From Phycisphaerales bacterium (GTDB lineage Bacteria > Planctomycetota > Phycisphaerae > Phycisphaerales > SM1A02), in NCBI GenBank assembly GCA_030748575.1, contig JASMLR010000001.1:262568-326567 (forward strand): 64,000 nt of DNA. The letters run 5' to 3'. This document shows positions 9,145-18,437 of this stretch, in pieces. Within the stretch, counting starts at the first letter, position 1. Every line of letters begins with the position of its first letter. Under the pieces are notes generated by a model. The model was not told where the DNA came from and made no database searches. It worked only from the letters and a program-made list of their open reading frames with translations. Both the position numbers and the translations under genes were made by a program.

Positions 9145-9324
9145 GATCCGTACATACCCAATCTTGTGAATTGGGGCCCTCCAGCCGGGCAAATCGCCTC
9201 CATGCCGGCGGTTAGCCGTCGCGCACTTTCTGCACCGCCCGGTGGATGACCTGTCGATATCCCTCGTGGCGGGCCCTCAATCGGTGCTTTGGCCTCTTGG
9301 AGGGGTCTGGAGGCGGGGCCGAGG

Positions 9325-9330
9325 TAGCAT
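9325..9330 (+). promoter_or_regulatory. Leaderless-type -10 box (TAGCAT) of the helicase gene
   Basis: TAGCAT, then seven bases (TCCGCCC), then ATG 9338, with no Shine-Dalgarno. Confidence 0.4.
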
Positions 9331-9337
9331 TCCGCCC

Positions 9338-11512
9338 ATGACGGCAGCATCAGAGCTCTTGCGCGGCCTGACGCCGCCTCAACAGGCTGCAGCGGCCCAC
9401 CGGGACGGCCCGCTGCTGGTGCTGGCGGGGCCGGGTTCAGGGAAGACCACCGTGGTGACACGGAGAATTGCGCTGTTGCTGGAGCAGGGCGTCCCGCCGT
9501 GGTCGGTGCTGGCCCTGACCTTTACCAACAAGGCCGCCGGTGAGATGCGCGACCGCGTGCAGGCATTGATCGGCCCGACCGGCGCCCGCGGGCTGACCAT
9601 TTCCACGTTTCACGCCTTTGCCGCCCGCCAGCTTCGCGCCATGGGCGACCGCCTCGGCGCGCCTGATGACTTCACGATCTTCGACGCGGCAGATCAGAAG
9701 GCGGCGGCCAAGCAGGCAGTGATCGACGCCGGTATGGAAGTGTCGAACTGGCCGCCTGCCTCCGTGCTTGCCTCGATTGGCCGGGCCAAGCAGGCGCTGC
9801 AGTCTCCACGCGAGATTGAAGCGGCCGCCGGCGACTTCTACAGCCGCTCCATGGCGAGGATCTACACGGCCTACCAGCGGATACTTGAGCGTTCCCACGC
9901 GGTGGACTTCGACGATCTGCTCCGCCTTCTGGCCGTGGCGCTTCGAGATGATCAAGGCCTGCGATCGCATCTCGGCGGCAGATATCGATACCTGATGGTG
10001 GACGAGTATCAGGACACGAACCACGCCCAGTTCATCATCGCGACGACGATTGCGCAGGCGCACGGAAACATCTTTGTGGTCGGTGATCCCGACCAGTCCA
10101 TCTATGCGTGGCGGGGCGCGGACATCTCCAACATCCTCGACTTCGAGTCTCAATACGCCGGCGCCGTGTCGGTGTCGCTCGGCCGCAACTTCCGCAGCAC
10201 CTCACACATCGTTGAAGCTTCGGCCGGGCTCATTGCCTGCAACGAAAGCCATCGCGCCCGCGACCTGCATACTGAACTCGAGGGCGGTGACCAGCCAGTG
10301 CTTCTGACGGCGCTCGATGAACATGATGAGGCCCGCGAGATTGTCGATCGGTTCAGGCATCTTCATGACGAGCAAGGCGTCCCCTGGAACGAGATGGCGG
10401 TCCTGTACAGACTCAACGCGCTCAGCCGTGTCGCCGAGGAGGTCTTTCGGAACGCCGGGATCCCTCACGTCGTTGCCCGCGGCACGGCGTTCTACCAGCG
10501 CAAGGAGATCAAGGACGCGCTCGCATACCTGCGGGTGATTCGCAACGAATCGGATGACATTTCGCTGCGCCGCATTGTGAATGTCCCCGCGCGGGGTATT
10601 GGCGGCACGAGCATGGAGCGGCTTGAGCGGTTCGCGGCGAGGCAGGACGTGACCTTGATCGAAGCGATGCGCCGCTGCAATGAGATTGACGGGCTCGCAG
10701 CGCGATCAACCAAGGCCATCGGTCGGTTCACGGCACTGATCGACGGGTGGAAGTCAATTCTGACCGGCTCGCTGATCGAGGTCGGACTCGCCGATCTGGT
10801 GGCCCGCGTCCTGGATGAGTCCGGGCTGGAAGCCATGCTTCGAGCGCGGTCCGGGGAGGAGGACGCGGACCGTCTGGCCAACCTGCAGGAGTTGGTCAGC
10901 GCAGCAGCCGATCGGGACGGCATGGTGGATGACGGGGAAGGTGGCTCGGTCGCAGTCAGACTTGCCGAGTGGCTGGAGTCGATCTCGCTCGTGGCCGACG
11001 CTGACACGATCGACCCGGAGCAGGGCGCGGTGACGCTCATGACCCTGCACGCGGCCAAGGGACTTGAGTACGACGCCGTGGCGATCATCGGATGCGAGCA
11101 GGGCATTCTTCCCCACGCCCGAGCGAGCGATGACATGGCCCAACTCGAGGAGGAGCGGCGGCTCTGCTATGTCGGCATGACGCGGGCCCGTCGGCACCTG
11201 TTCTTGTGCCGCGCTTTGTCGAGGACGCAGCGGGGCATTCAGGAGCGGCAGGCCGAGAGCCGCTTCTTCGGCGAGATTCCGGTGGAGTCGGTTCGCCGCG
11301 TGGAGCCCGACGATCCGTGGGGGGCGCCGCCGCCGGTGATCACCGTGCACCCCGGCCAACCTGTCCGGCATCCGCGGTTCGGACTCGGCCGCGTGTTGCG
11401 GCTCGGTCGAAGGCCGCAGGGTGCGACCATCACCGTGGACTTCGTCGAGTTTGGGCCGCGGACCCTTCCAGCCGCCCATGCCGCGCTTGAGCCGACCGAC
11501 GGCGGAACGTGA
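9338..11512 (+). CDS. uvrD: UvrD/PcrA-type DNA helicase
   Basis: A 724-residue superfamily 1A 3'-5' DNA helicase acting in DNA repair and replication restart. Helicase motifs appear in order: Q-motif LTPPQQAAA (11-19), Walker A GPGSGKTT (31-38), motif Ia ALTFTNKAAGEMRDR (about 59-73), Walker B VDEYQDTN (221-228), motif III GDPDQSIYAWRGA (249-261), motif V TLHAAKGLEYDAV and motif VI VGMTRARRHLF. The C-terminus has the small HPRFGLGRV... domain found in PcrA, which contacts RNA polymerase in Bacillus. The length is normal. ATG 9338 follows a TAGCAT box by seven bases. Its stop overlaps the queG start (TGATG). Confidence 0.93.
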   Translation: MTAASELLRGLTPPQQAAAAHRDGPLLVLAGPGSGKTTVVTRRIALLLEQGVPPWSVLALTFTNKAAGEMRDRVQALIGPTGARGLTISTFHAFAARQLRAMGDRLGAPDDFTIFDAADQKAAAKQAVIDAGMEVSNWPPASVLASIGRAKQALQSPREIEAAAGDFYSRSMARIYTAYQRILERSHAVDFDDLLRLLAVALRDDQGLRSHLGGRYRYLMVDEYQDTNHAQFIIATTIAQAHGNIFVVGDPDQSIYAWRGADISNILDFESQYAGAVSVSLGRNFRSTSHIVEASAGLIACNESHRARDLHTELEGGDQPVLLTALDEHDEAREIVDRFRHLHDEQGVPWNEMAVLYRLNALSRVAEEVFRNAGIPHVVARGTAFYQRKEIKDALAYLRVIRNESDDISLRRIVNVPARGIGGTSMERLERFAARQDVTLIEAMRRCNEIDGLAARSTKAIGRFTALIDGWKSILTGSLIEVGLADLVARVLDESGLEAMLRARSGEEDADRLANLQELVSAAADRDGMVDDGEGGSVAVRLAEWLESISLVADADTIDPEQGAVTLMTLHAAKGLEYDAVAIIGCEQGILPHARASDDMAQLEEERRLCYVGMTRARRHLFLCRALSRTQRGIQERQAESRFFGEIPVESVRRVEPDDPWGAPPPVITVHPGQPVRHPRFGLGRVLRLGRRPQGATITVDFVEFGPRTLPAAHAALEPTDGGT

Positions 11513-12573
11513 TGCCCGAGCAACTCGATGCGGCGCCGTTCCTTGACGACTGCCTGGCAGCAGGCTTCGCCCTTGCAGGCGTTGCGGCCGCCACACCGCC
11601 GCCCCACGGCGAGGCCGTCGGTCAATGGATTGCCGACGGCATGCATGGGTCCATGGGTTGGATGGCGCGACATCAGGACGTCCGATCCGATCCGGCGCTG
11701 TTGCTTGAAGGCGCTCGATCGATCATCTGCGTCGCCGACCGCTACGAGCCGCCGGAGCCCACGGAGCAGGGGGGCGGTCGCATCGCCGCGTACGCCCGGG
11801 GCCGCGATTACCACCGCGTCATCAGGAAGCGGCTGCACGGGCTGGCCGATCGGTGGCGGGCGCGGTGTGAGGGGGCCGACTTTCGCGTCTGCGTCGACAC
11901 GGCACCGCTGCTCGAGCGGCCGGTGGCCGAGGCTGCTGGCCTTGGCCGTGTGGGCAAGAACACCCTGTTGATAGACCCGGGGATCGGGTCCTGGATGCTG
12001 CTCGGAGAGGTCGTGACGACGCTTTCGATCGCGACCACTCCTGGCGGGGGCGGCGACCCGTGCGGAACCTGCACCCGCTGCATTGACGCGTGCCCGACCC
12101 AGGCGTTGTCACCTTGGAAACTCGACGCCAGGGTTTGCATCTCGGCGTTGACGATCGAACACCGGGAGACCATTCCGGCGGCGATGCATGCGGGCATCGG
12201 AGACTGGCTGTTCGGATGCGATGTGTGCCAGACGGTCTGTCCGCACAACGCGCCCACGCTGCGGACACGCCAGACGCCCGTCCACGACGAGTACGCGCCT
12301 CGCTTCACCTCGTGGGATGTGGCCTCCGTCCTCGACTGGGGTGCGGAGGCGAGGTTGAAGACCGCCGCCGGCACGCCAACCATGCGAGCGACCCTAGACA
12401 TGATCCGCCGAAACGCCTGCATCGTGGCTGGGGGGATGGTGGAGCGGCAGCCCGGCTCGCCGCTTGCATCGCGCCTGCGGGCCATTGCGTCGGACGCTGC
12501 GGAGCCTGAGATGGTTCGCGACGCCGCGGCTGCCGCGATCACGCGGGCAGATGGCGGGCGAGCGGGACGCTAG
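11512..12573 (+). CDS. queG: Epoxyqueuosine reductase
   Basis: A 353-residue cytosolic enzyme of the last step of queuosine tRNA modification, reducing epoxyqueuosine to queuosine with cobalamin and two [4Fe-4S] clusters. It shows the QueG core with DTAPLLERPVAEAAGLGRVGKN (Asp129 the likely proton donor), the ferredoxin motif CGTCTRCIDACP (Cys184, 187, 190, 194) and second-cluster cysteines (Cys209, CDVCQTVCPHN 236-246). A short C-terminal HEAT-like region follows. ATG 11512 is used because it overlaps the helicase stop; a GTG one codon earlier is possible. It is the second B12-dependent enzyme in the window. Its stop shares CTAG with the convergent lipoprotein gene. Confidence 0.93.
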   Translation: MPEQLDAAPFLDDCLAAGFALAGVAAATPPPHGEAVGQWIADGMHGSMGWMARHQDVRSDPALLLEGARSIICVADRYEPPEPTEQGGGRIAAYARGRDYHRVIRKRLHGLADRWRARCEGADFRVCVDTAPLLERPVAEAAGLGRVGKNTLLIDPGIGSWMLLGEVVTTLSIATTPGGGGDPCGTCTRCIDACPTQALSPWKLDARVCISALTIEHRETIPAAMHAGIGDWLFGCDVCQTVCPHNAPTLRTRQTPVHDEYAPRFTSWDVASVLDWGAEARLKTAAGTPTMRATLDMIRRNACIVAGGMVERQPGSPLASRLRAIASDAAEPEMVRDAAAAAITRADGGRAGR

Positions 12574-13868
12574 TCGTCGGACGGCGGGTCGGTCTCGACC
12601 ACACCGAGGAGCAGGGCGCTGAGGTCGTCGCCCATGCCGCTGGCGAGATCGGCCGCCGCCGCGCCGGCCTTGGCCGCCGCTGACGAGGCTTCGTCGAGCC
12701 GCGTCTGCAGCACCTGACGGGTCTCGCCCCAGCGTCCCGCGACATCCTGAACCTCACCAATGTTCGAGACGAGCTCGAGCAGTTGGATGGCGTCGGCGAG
12801 CCGAGCCTCTCTCGCCTCGGCGAGCGTCAGGATCGCGAGTTGGACTCGGATGGAGGCCAGTCGATCTGCATCCTTGGCGGTTCGACCGCCGAGCCGCATC
12901 GCTTTGGTCGCAGCGGATGCCGACGCCTCAAAGTGGTTGAGCGTCGCTTCGTATGCCTGTTGGGTTTGACCGGTCAGCAACTCGACCAGCGATGCAGCGG
13001 TACCGCCCAGATCGCGGGACAGTTCGGACATGTCCTGATGCGCCGCTTTGGATTGGGCGCGGGTTTCATCGGCCAGTTCACGCGTGCGGCTGATTTCGCC
13101 GTCCACGACCTGCAGCAGGTCGGCTGCGGCATCGACCCTGAGCCCCAACTGGTCAAGCACCTGCCGGTGCTGCAACTCGATCTCCGCCGATCGACGCTCC
13201 ATGTCGGCTTCGACATCCGCGGCCCGCAGTTCCAACTCGGCCGCGCGAATGCGGAGCGGCTGTCCGTTCACGCCGTCAACGCCGTCAGCCTGTCTGCGAA
13301 GCGCCGCTGCCTCCACCCGAAGGGCCAGCGACTCCGCCTTGGCCTGTTCGTTCGCCGCTTCAAGGGCTCGGAGGTCCGGCATGCGGTCGGATTGGAACCG
13401 AGCCGCGGCCTCGTGCTGGTGCGTCGTGGCCATGCGGACGGCTTCGAGTTGGTCCGTGGTCAGATTGGAAACCAACGCGTCATGGTGCTCGGCGTGCCCC
13501 AGGCGACGCTCCACGGCTGCGGCAAACGCGGCGACGGTCATCGATGCCGCGGTCGCCTCGTCCCGCGCCGTCGTGCCGGCATGCCAGGCGTACTCGCCAA
13601 GCCGAAGCTCTGCTTTGGCGAGCAGGCGTTGGGCGCTCGCTTCAAGTGTTCTGGACCCGCCACGCAGACCGCGGAGGTCGCGTGCCACGCCTTGCAGCGC
13701 CGAGGCGGCCTTGTCGGCGTTCGCGGGCAGAGACTGCATGGTGACCGTGGCGGTTCTGACGGCTTCAGTGGCGGCCCGGTGCTGGGCGGCCTCCTGATTC
13801 TCGCATGCGGTCAGCGTGGCTGTGGCGAGAGCTGCCGACATGAGCAGCGTGCGTGAATGGACGGACAT
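12570..13868 (-). CDS. Coiled-coil lipoprotein of unknown function
   Basis: I do not recognise a family. The 432-residue product has a signal peptide ending in a lipobox (TLTAC, Cys22), so it should be lipid-anchored. The rest is Ala/Glu/Arg-rich heptad-like helix with almost no aromatic residues, expected to form long coiled coils. It ends in an acidic DPPSDD tail. Such proteins often act as periplasmic spacers or peptidoglycan-layer ties, which is only a guess. The start at 13868 is preferred because GGAGAG lies seven bases upstream; an in-frame ATG five codons earlier lacks this. Confidence 0.7.
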   Translation of the reverse strand: MSVHSRTLLMSAALATATLTACENQEAAQHRAATEAVRTATVTMQSLPANADKAASALQGVARDLRGLRGGSRTLEASAQRLLAKAELRLGEYAWHAGTTARDEATAASMTVAAFAAAVERRLGHAEHHDALVSNLTTDQLEAVRMATTHQHEAAARFQSDRMPDLRALEAANEQAKAESLALRVEAAALRRQADGVDGVNGQPLRIRAAELELRAADVEADMERRSAEIELQHRQVLDQLGLRVDAAADLLQVVDGEISRTRELADETRAQSKAAHQDMSELSRDLGGTAASLVELLTGQTQQAYEATLNHFEASASAATKAMRLGGRTAKDADRLASIRVQLAILTLAEAREARLADAIQLLELVSNIGEVQDVAGRWGETRQVLQTRLDEASSAAAKAGAAAADLASGMGDDLSALLLGVVETDPPSDD

Positions 13869-13926
13869 GAAGCGGCTCTCCATTGCTCCGCGCCCAGGCC
13901 CTCGTGTGCGGGCTGCGGAACCCGAA

Positions 13927-13932
13927 ACTATA
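13927..13932 (-). promoter_or_regulatory. -10 box (TATAGT) for the coiled-coil lipoprotein gene
   Basis: TATAGT on the minus strand is the closest match to the -10 consensus in this region. It would give a leader of about 50 bases that includes the GGAGAG ribosome site. No good -35 is visible. Confidence 0.35.
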
Positions 13933-13955
13933 GCAGGCCCGGGCGAATTGGCCCC

Positions 13956-15392
13956 CTAGCGTGGCATGCGGGGGGCGGTCTGGGCGGGTGTGGCCGGCCA
14001 GGCAGGGGCTGCAACCGGATACACCGGCCGCGGGTCGGAGAGCATGGACTCGATCCACTCGAGGGTCAACGTGGCCCTGCGGCTCTCGATGCCGTCCATC
14101 GCCGGCCGCCAGCCGGCGACCGGTGGGTGGGGCAGGGTCGCGGCTTCTCGAGGCAATGCGTACTGAATGAGAAGCGACTGCTCGGGCGACGCCCAGTTGA
14201 TCATGGGCCTGCCCTGGTCTGAGAAGGCCTCCAGCAGCAGCAGGTTGCTCGCGCGAATCCGGTCATTGATGCGGCCCCGCCGAACCAGCGAGAATCTGCC
14301 ACCATCGGTCCCGCCGTGGCAGGACCGCATGCCACACCGTGGCAGGAGCCACGCGTCATGCACGCTCTGTCGGAACCGCCGAAGGGCTTCGGGTTCATCG
14401 AGCACCTGCACGCGGCCGTAGAACTCGCGGGCGCGGTGCGCAAACATGAGCTTCAGCAACTCGAGCGGATCGCCGTCTCGCAGCGCCTCCCGTTCGGGTC
14501 CGGGCGGGGGCAGGAGCGAACTGGTTGCGTAGGCATCGAGAAACGCCGCTCGCGTTTCCCGGTCGATGCGAAGTGGGGGAGGGTCGTTGAAGTCCATCTC
14601 ATAGACCCGAATCAGATTGACAGCTGCCTGGTCGACGGGCTCGAGCCGGTCGATCGCCGGAGTTGGTGTGTCCGGAGATGGTGACGAGGACGCGGTGTCG
14701 GCGAGCTTCCGCTGCGCGCGGGCCAGATTCAACAGCCTCGCCGCTTCAACGGACCGATGAGCCGCGGTGTGGGCCTCCAGTTCGGTGACGGCAAGGTCCC
14801 ATGCACGCTCCGAAATGAGCCACCTGCACATGGAGAGGTGCGGGCCGGGCCGGTCCACCGTCATCATCGGTTTCATGGCGGCGTGCCGCACATGGACCGG
14901 TTCGAGCAGCCACACGGCGGCGACGTTGTCGCGTTCGATGACGAGCGGCACGTCGTGCAGCAGCAGATCGACCGCGTCACACGCATCGCGTCTGAGCAGG
15001 CCGCGGAATCGTCGGCCGTCGGTCAACTGGACGATGCCTTCCGCTGGCGTGGGCAGGTTCAGCAGCGGCTCGACCGCCACGATGCGAAGCCGCTCGATGT
15101 GCTGGCGTGTTCCGTCATCGGTTCGGACCGTGACGCCTTCCGGGGTGTCTTCTTCGAGTGTGCCGCACAGGCGGTGGCGTCCGTCGTAGTGGACGATGAC
15201 CTGCGTCGCCGTGGCGGCGGCTTGCTCCGAGGCTTGCTCCGAGGCTTGCTCCGAGGCTTGCTCCGAGGCTTGCTCCGAGGCTTGCTCCGAGGCTTGCTCC
15301 GAGGCCGGTTCGCCGGCTGGCTGAGGAGTCGCCGCAGGTGCGGCCGGGGCGATCAGGCTCGCAAGGACCATGCCCGTGGCCGCGAAGATCAC
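13956..15392 (-). CDS. Exported protein with (SEQA)7 repeat and heme-like CxxxxCH motif
   Basis: A 478-residue protein without a recognised family. A signal-peptide-like N-terminus (1-21) is followed by seven perfect SEQA repeats (31-58). A region with small beta-strand modules (VIVHYDGRHRLCGTLEED, VQLTDGRRFRGLL) comes next, then a helical part. Near the C-terminus is C353-GMRS-C358-H359-G, resembling the CxxCH heme-attachment signature but with four residues between the cysteines. Planctomycetes have many divergent cytochrome-like exported proteins, so heme binding is possible but unproven. The GTG start overlaps the glutamate dehydrogenase stop by four bases (GTGA), showing translational coupling; an ATG seven codons later is an alternative. 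Confidence 0.65.
   Translation of the reverse strand: MIFAATGMVLASLIAPAAPAATPQPAGEPASEQASEQASEQASEQASEQASEQASEQAAATATQVIVHYDGRHRLCGTLEEDTPEGVTVRTDDGTRQHIERLRIVAVEPLLNLPTPAEGIVQLTDGRRFRGLLRRDACDAVDLLLHDVPLVIERDNVAAVWLLEPVHVRHAAMKPMMTVDRPGPHLSMCRWLISERAWDLAVTELEAHTAAHRSVEAARLLNLARAQRKLADTASSSPSPDTPTPAIDRLEPVDQAAVNLIRVYEMDFNDPPPLRIDRETRAAFLDAYATSSLLPPPGPEREALRDGDPLELLKLMFAHRAREFYGRVQVLDEPEALRRFRQSVHDAWLLPRCGMRSCHGGTDGGRFSLVRRGRINDRIRASNLLLLEAFSDQGRPMINWASPEQSLLIQYALPREAATLPHPPVAGWRPAMDGIESRRATLTLEWIESMLSDPRPVYPVAAPAWPATPAQTAPRMPR
15220..15303. repeat. Seven perfect 12-bp tandem repeats
   Basis: GCTTGCTCCGAG is repeated seven times without a single mismatch (84 bp). On the minus strand it encodes SEQA repeats just after the signal peptide. 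The unit is a multiple of three, so copy-number change keeps the frame. Confidence 0.97.
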
Positions 15393-18352
15393 GGGCCGTC
15401 TGCCTCGGTGCTCTGGATCGTCGACAGAATGGAGGTCGTCCGCAGGAGGTTGGCAATCTCGGCGGCATCCGCCATACGGGACCCGTCCACTTCGCCTGCC
15501 AGGCGTTCCCGCTCAATCTCTCGCTGGAGAAACTCCGCGGCCAGCGGCCCGATGGACTCGGCCTCCACGGCTTCCACCGCCTCGATGCCCTCCCGGTACA
15601 CGATGCGGGCCGCCAGCGACTTGGCAATCAGCCATCGGCGGTAGGCAGTCGGCAGACGATCGGTCAACCGATCACAGGCCGTGGTGCAGAGAATCTCGGG
15701 AAGGTGATCCCTCAGGACGGTGGCCATGACTTCGAGCTGACCATTGCCGAGCCGTTCGATAGAAGACTCGATCGCATCAGCGGTTCGAATGACCGCGCGG
15801 CTCAATCGCACACTCGCGTCGGGAAGGTGCAATCTCGGCTGCCTGCGGAGCATGCGGGCGAGCAGTTCGGCTTCCAGCCGAGCCATCTCTCGGAGCTTCA
15901 CAAGCACCTCATCCACGAACTGCTGCTTGATGGCAATGAACTCTTCCGGCGTCAGCAGCATGCTCGCGCCGATCTCGTAACTCGAGCAGATGACGCCGCA
16001 CTTGTTTGCCGAGGAGTCCTTGAAGATCACCGCGCCGGCGTCGGCCAGATGGGCCCGAGCGTCGGGCGTCAGGAACAGGTTGGCACCTTCCACGATCAGC
16101 CGGCTCGACGGCGTGCCGTCCTCTCGCAGGAACTCTCGCCAGTTGGATTCATGGATGGTCGCAGGCCGCCCTCCGCACGGGAGGAACGCGTCCGCCGCGA
16201 CACGATTGTGCAGCGTGTTGCGGAAGCGGACGCCCTCGACTTCTTCAAGGTCAGAGACGCGGCCGCCCTTGCCCAGCTTCGTTGCATCGAAGGACGCGAT
16301 CGGCAGCCCTTCGTCCACGAGCCGAAGGAGTTCCTCGTGGTCCAGTCCGTCGGGGTCCTCGGCCGACCCGCTGCCGTCGGCGACGCCGACGATGCGGGCG
16401 TTGGTGCCGAACTCGCGATGCATGATCCGAATGGCGTTCCCGCCCACGTCGCCGTCGGGGCCGCCGGTCATCTTGACGGTGAAGGTCTGAGATCTCGGGT
16501 CAATCCCGATGGTGCCCAGACCCACGTCGAGGAAGACAATGACGCCTTCGCTGGTGACACCGAATTCCTTGTGGTTGATGCCGGCGCCCGGCTTGCTGCT
16601 CATCAGCGCCGTCGGCACCGGGTAGCCACGCTGCGCCGCTCGCGCAACGATCCAGTCGATGAGCGACGGAGAGATGTTCTCGTCAGGGCCGAGGTAAATG
16701 AGTTCCTTCTGGCCAAGCCGGTCGACCACGCGGCTCGACACGTCGTCGGTGTCCACGATGAGATCGAGCATGGAGTCCACAAAGGCCTTGACGCTTCGGC
16801 CGCACAGTTCGTTCGGGTGAACGAGGATGGCCGCCTTGGAGCCGCCCTCGGGAATGTCCTTGTTCTTGAGCTGCTGCGCGGATGCCAGTCCGTAGGCCTC
16901 GTCGAAGAGCCGCTCGGCTTCCCGCGAGAACTGCGGGCCGCTTCGGGGCAGCACGGCGCGCACGCCGCCGCGGGCAATGTCGCGGAACCTGACGTGAAAG
17001 CCATTGAACCCTCGGCCATGTACGTAGAAGACCCCGTAGGGAAGATCTGGCCGCTCGGCCGACTGCAGAAGGGCCGGGTCCAGTCGCATGGACAGGGCGT
17101 AGCGGCCTTCGAGGTACACGTTGGTCCGAAGCGTCGCAAGCACAGCGGTCAGCATGGCGTGCAGAACGACGCGGGCATCCTCAAGGTCGACGTCCGCGTC
17201 GATGCGGTCGGTCAGGGCCGCGGCGCGGTCGTGGAACAGGTCCTCCCCGAGTGGATGGTCGGGCTGGAACCGGTCCAGAAAGAGGTCGACCACGGCGACG
17301 GTGAGTGCCAGGTTCTCGACCGCGAGATTACGGACTCGCTCAGACGTGAAGGCGTACCGATTGCGGTGCACCAGCGTCTGATGGACCAGATCGCTCAGCG
17401 CGACGATCGCCTCGCCGTGCGTGAGATCGAGGTCCGCATGCCGCTGGCTGAGGTCGATCGCCCGTTGATCCACCCACTTGATTCGCATGAGGTCATGCCG
17501 GACGCGTTGCCACAGCCGGCTGTTCGGATCGATCGCGCCGCCATCGGGGTTGGTGACAACAAACCCGACGAAACTCACGCTGCCGTTCGAGCCGTCGTCC
17601 AGAGTGTCGAGGTAGGCCCGGTGGATGTTGATCGAGGCGTTGCTCAGTCGCTCGGCAATGCGTTCGAGCATCGTTCGCCGCGTGCTGTTGGCCACGGCGA
17701 CGGAAATGCGGCTCTGCGAAGGATCGGCTTCCGGCTCCAGCACGACCGCTGTACCTTCCGATCCAGTGACCTGCTTGAACAGCCTCCAGTGCTGCACCAT
17801 CCGAAGCGGTGTCAAGGTCAGGGCGACATCGGACGAGCATCGCGTGAAGAAGTCGCGAATTGCATCGGGTTCCCACTCAGGCGCTTCGGTGGCCGCGTAG
17901 GCGATCGTCTGCTCGAGGCGGGCTGCTTGCGCCGGATCATTGAGATCGCATGGCTCGACCTCGCCGAACTCGAAGGTGTCGATGACCAGCGTGCCGTCGT
18001 GGGCCGTGTGAATCGTCGCCGCGCGAAGTGGCTGGTCCTTTGGCAACTCGGCCACGAGTTCGGCCAGCACGCCCGGGTAGTCCAAGGGGCGCATACTCGT
18101 CCACTCGTTAGCGTCTTCACTTCGGAGCGTCAACTCCACGGGCCGGCCGCTGGCGCGGGCCGCGATGATGGCTCGGAGGTGCACGAGCCGGGTCTCTTCG
18201 TCCGTGTCCTGAAAGTAGACGCCGGGCATCTGTTCAAGGAACCAGGGGACGACTTCTTCGGATGTGACGCGGAGTGAATCGACCACCAGATCCACGACGT
18301 TGACCGCGTCTTTGGGGTGGTGCGAGGCCGGTGTGGGTGTGCCTGCGGACAT
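15389..18352 (-). CDS. Large NAD-dependent glutamate dehydrogenase
   Basis: A 987-residue enzyme that oxidatively deaminates L-glutamate to 2-oxoglutarate and ammonia. It belongs with the large NAD-specific dehydrogenases rather than the 450-residue form. The N-terminal 400 residues resemble the ACT-like regulatory part. The catalytic core includes KNKDIPEGGSKAAI, with the lysine region of the active site, SSKPGAGINHKEFGVTSEG, and the Rossmann segment GGPDGDVGGNAIRIM. VEGANLFLTPDAR is also diagnostic. The start at 18352 fits homology and has a TACCTT box six bases upstream. It is first in a two-gene unit with the (SEQA)7 protein and divergent from ribF. Confidence 0.88.
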   Translation of the reverse strand: MSAGTPTPASHHPKDAVNVVDLVVDSLRVTSEEVVPWFLEQMPGVYFQDTDEETRLVHLRAIIAARASGRPVELTLRSEDANEWTSMRPLDYPGVLAELVAELPKDQPLRAATIHTAHDGTLVIDTFEFGEVEPCDLNDPAQAARLEQTIAYAATEAPEWEPDAIRDFFTRCSSDVALTLTPLRMVQHWRLFKQVTGSEGTAVVLEPEADPSQSRISVAVANSTRRTMLERIAERLSNASINIHRAYLDTLDDGSNGSVSFVGFVVTNPDGGAIDPNSRLWQRVRHDLMRIKWVDQRAIDLSQRHADLDLTHGEAIVALSDLVHQTLVHRNRYAFTSERVRNLAVENLALTVAVVDLFLDRFQPDHPLGEDLFHDRAAALTDRIDADVDLEDARVVLHAMLTAVLATLRTNVYLEGRYALSMRLDPALLQSAERPDLPYGVFYVHGRGFNGFHVRFRDIARGGVRAVLPRSGPQFSREAERLFDEAYGLASAQQLKNKDIPEGGSKAAILVHPNELCGRSVKAFVDSMLDLIVDTDDVSSRVVDRLGQKELIYLGPDENISPSLIDWIVARAAQRGYPVPTALMSSKPGAGINHKEFGVTSEGVIVFLDVGLGTIGIDPRSQTFTVKMTGGPDGDVGGNAIRIMHREFGTNARIVGVADGSGSAEDPDGLDHEELLRLVDEGLPIASFDATKLGKGGRVSDLEEVEGVRFRNTLHNRVAADAFLPCGGRPATIHESNWREFLREDGTPSSRLIVEGANLFLTPDARAHLADAGAVIFKDSSANKCGVICSSYEIGASMLLTPEEFIAIKQQFVDEVLVKLREMARLEAELLARMLRRQPRLHLPDASVRLSRAVIRTADAIESSIERLGNGQLEVMATVLRDHLPEILCTTACDRLTDRLPTAYRRWLIAKSLAARIVYREGIEAVEAVEAESIGPLAAEFLQREIERERLAGEVDGSRMADAAEIANLLRTTSILSTIQSTEADGP

Positions 18353-18358
18353 CCGCGC

Positions 18359-18364
18359 AAGGTA
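18359..18364 (-). promoter_or_regulatory. Leaderless-type -10 box (TACCTT) of glutamate dehydrogenase
   Basis: On the minus strand TACCTT, six bases (GCGCGG), then the ATG at 18352. No Shine-Dalgarno. Confidence 0.4.
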
Positions 18365-18424
18365 CCGGACATGGGGGTCCGGGAAAAGGGCGTGGTGCGG
18401 TTTCGGGTGGGCCGGATGGTGGGC

Positions 18425-18430
18425 TACGGT
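18425..18430 (+). promoter_or_regulatory. Leaderless-type -10 box (TACGGT) of ribF
   Basis: TACGGT, seven bases (ATGTCGC), then ATG 18438. No Shine-Dalgarno. Confidence 0.4.
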
Positions 18431-18437
18431 ATGTCGC

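Noticed and set aside
9133-9156. Plus-strand promoter TTGTGG/TACATA before the helicase
   Set aside because: The spacer is only 12 bases, too short for a sigma-70 type promoter; the TAGCAT box at 9325 is a better candidate.
15220-15303. Possible CRISPR array
   Set aside because: The units are contiguous 12-bp repeats with no spacers and they encode SEQA in frame.
15338-18277. 979-codon open frame on the plus strand
   Set aside because: It lies wholly antisense to the NAD-glutamate dehydrogenase and the start of the (SEQA)7 gene. Its translation has no family motifs; long antisense frames are expected in GC-rich genes.
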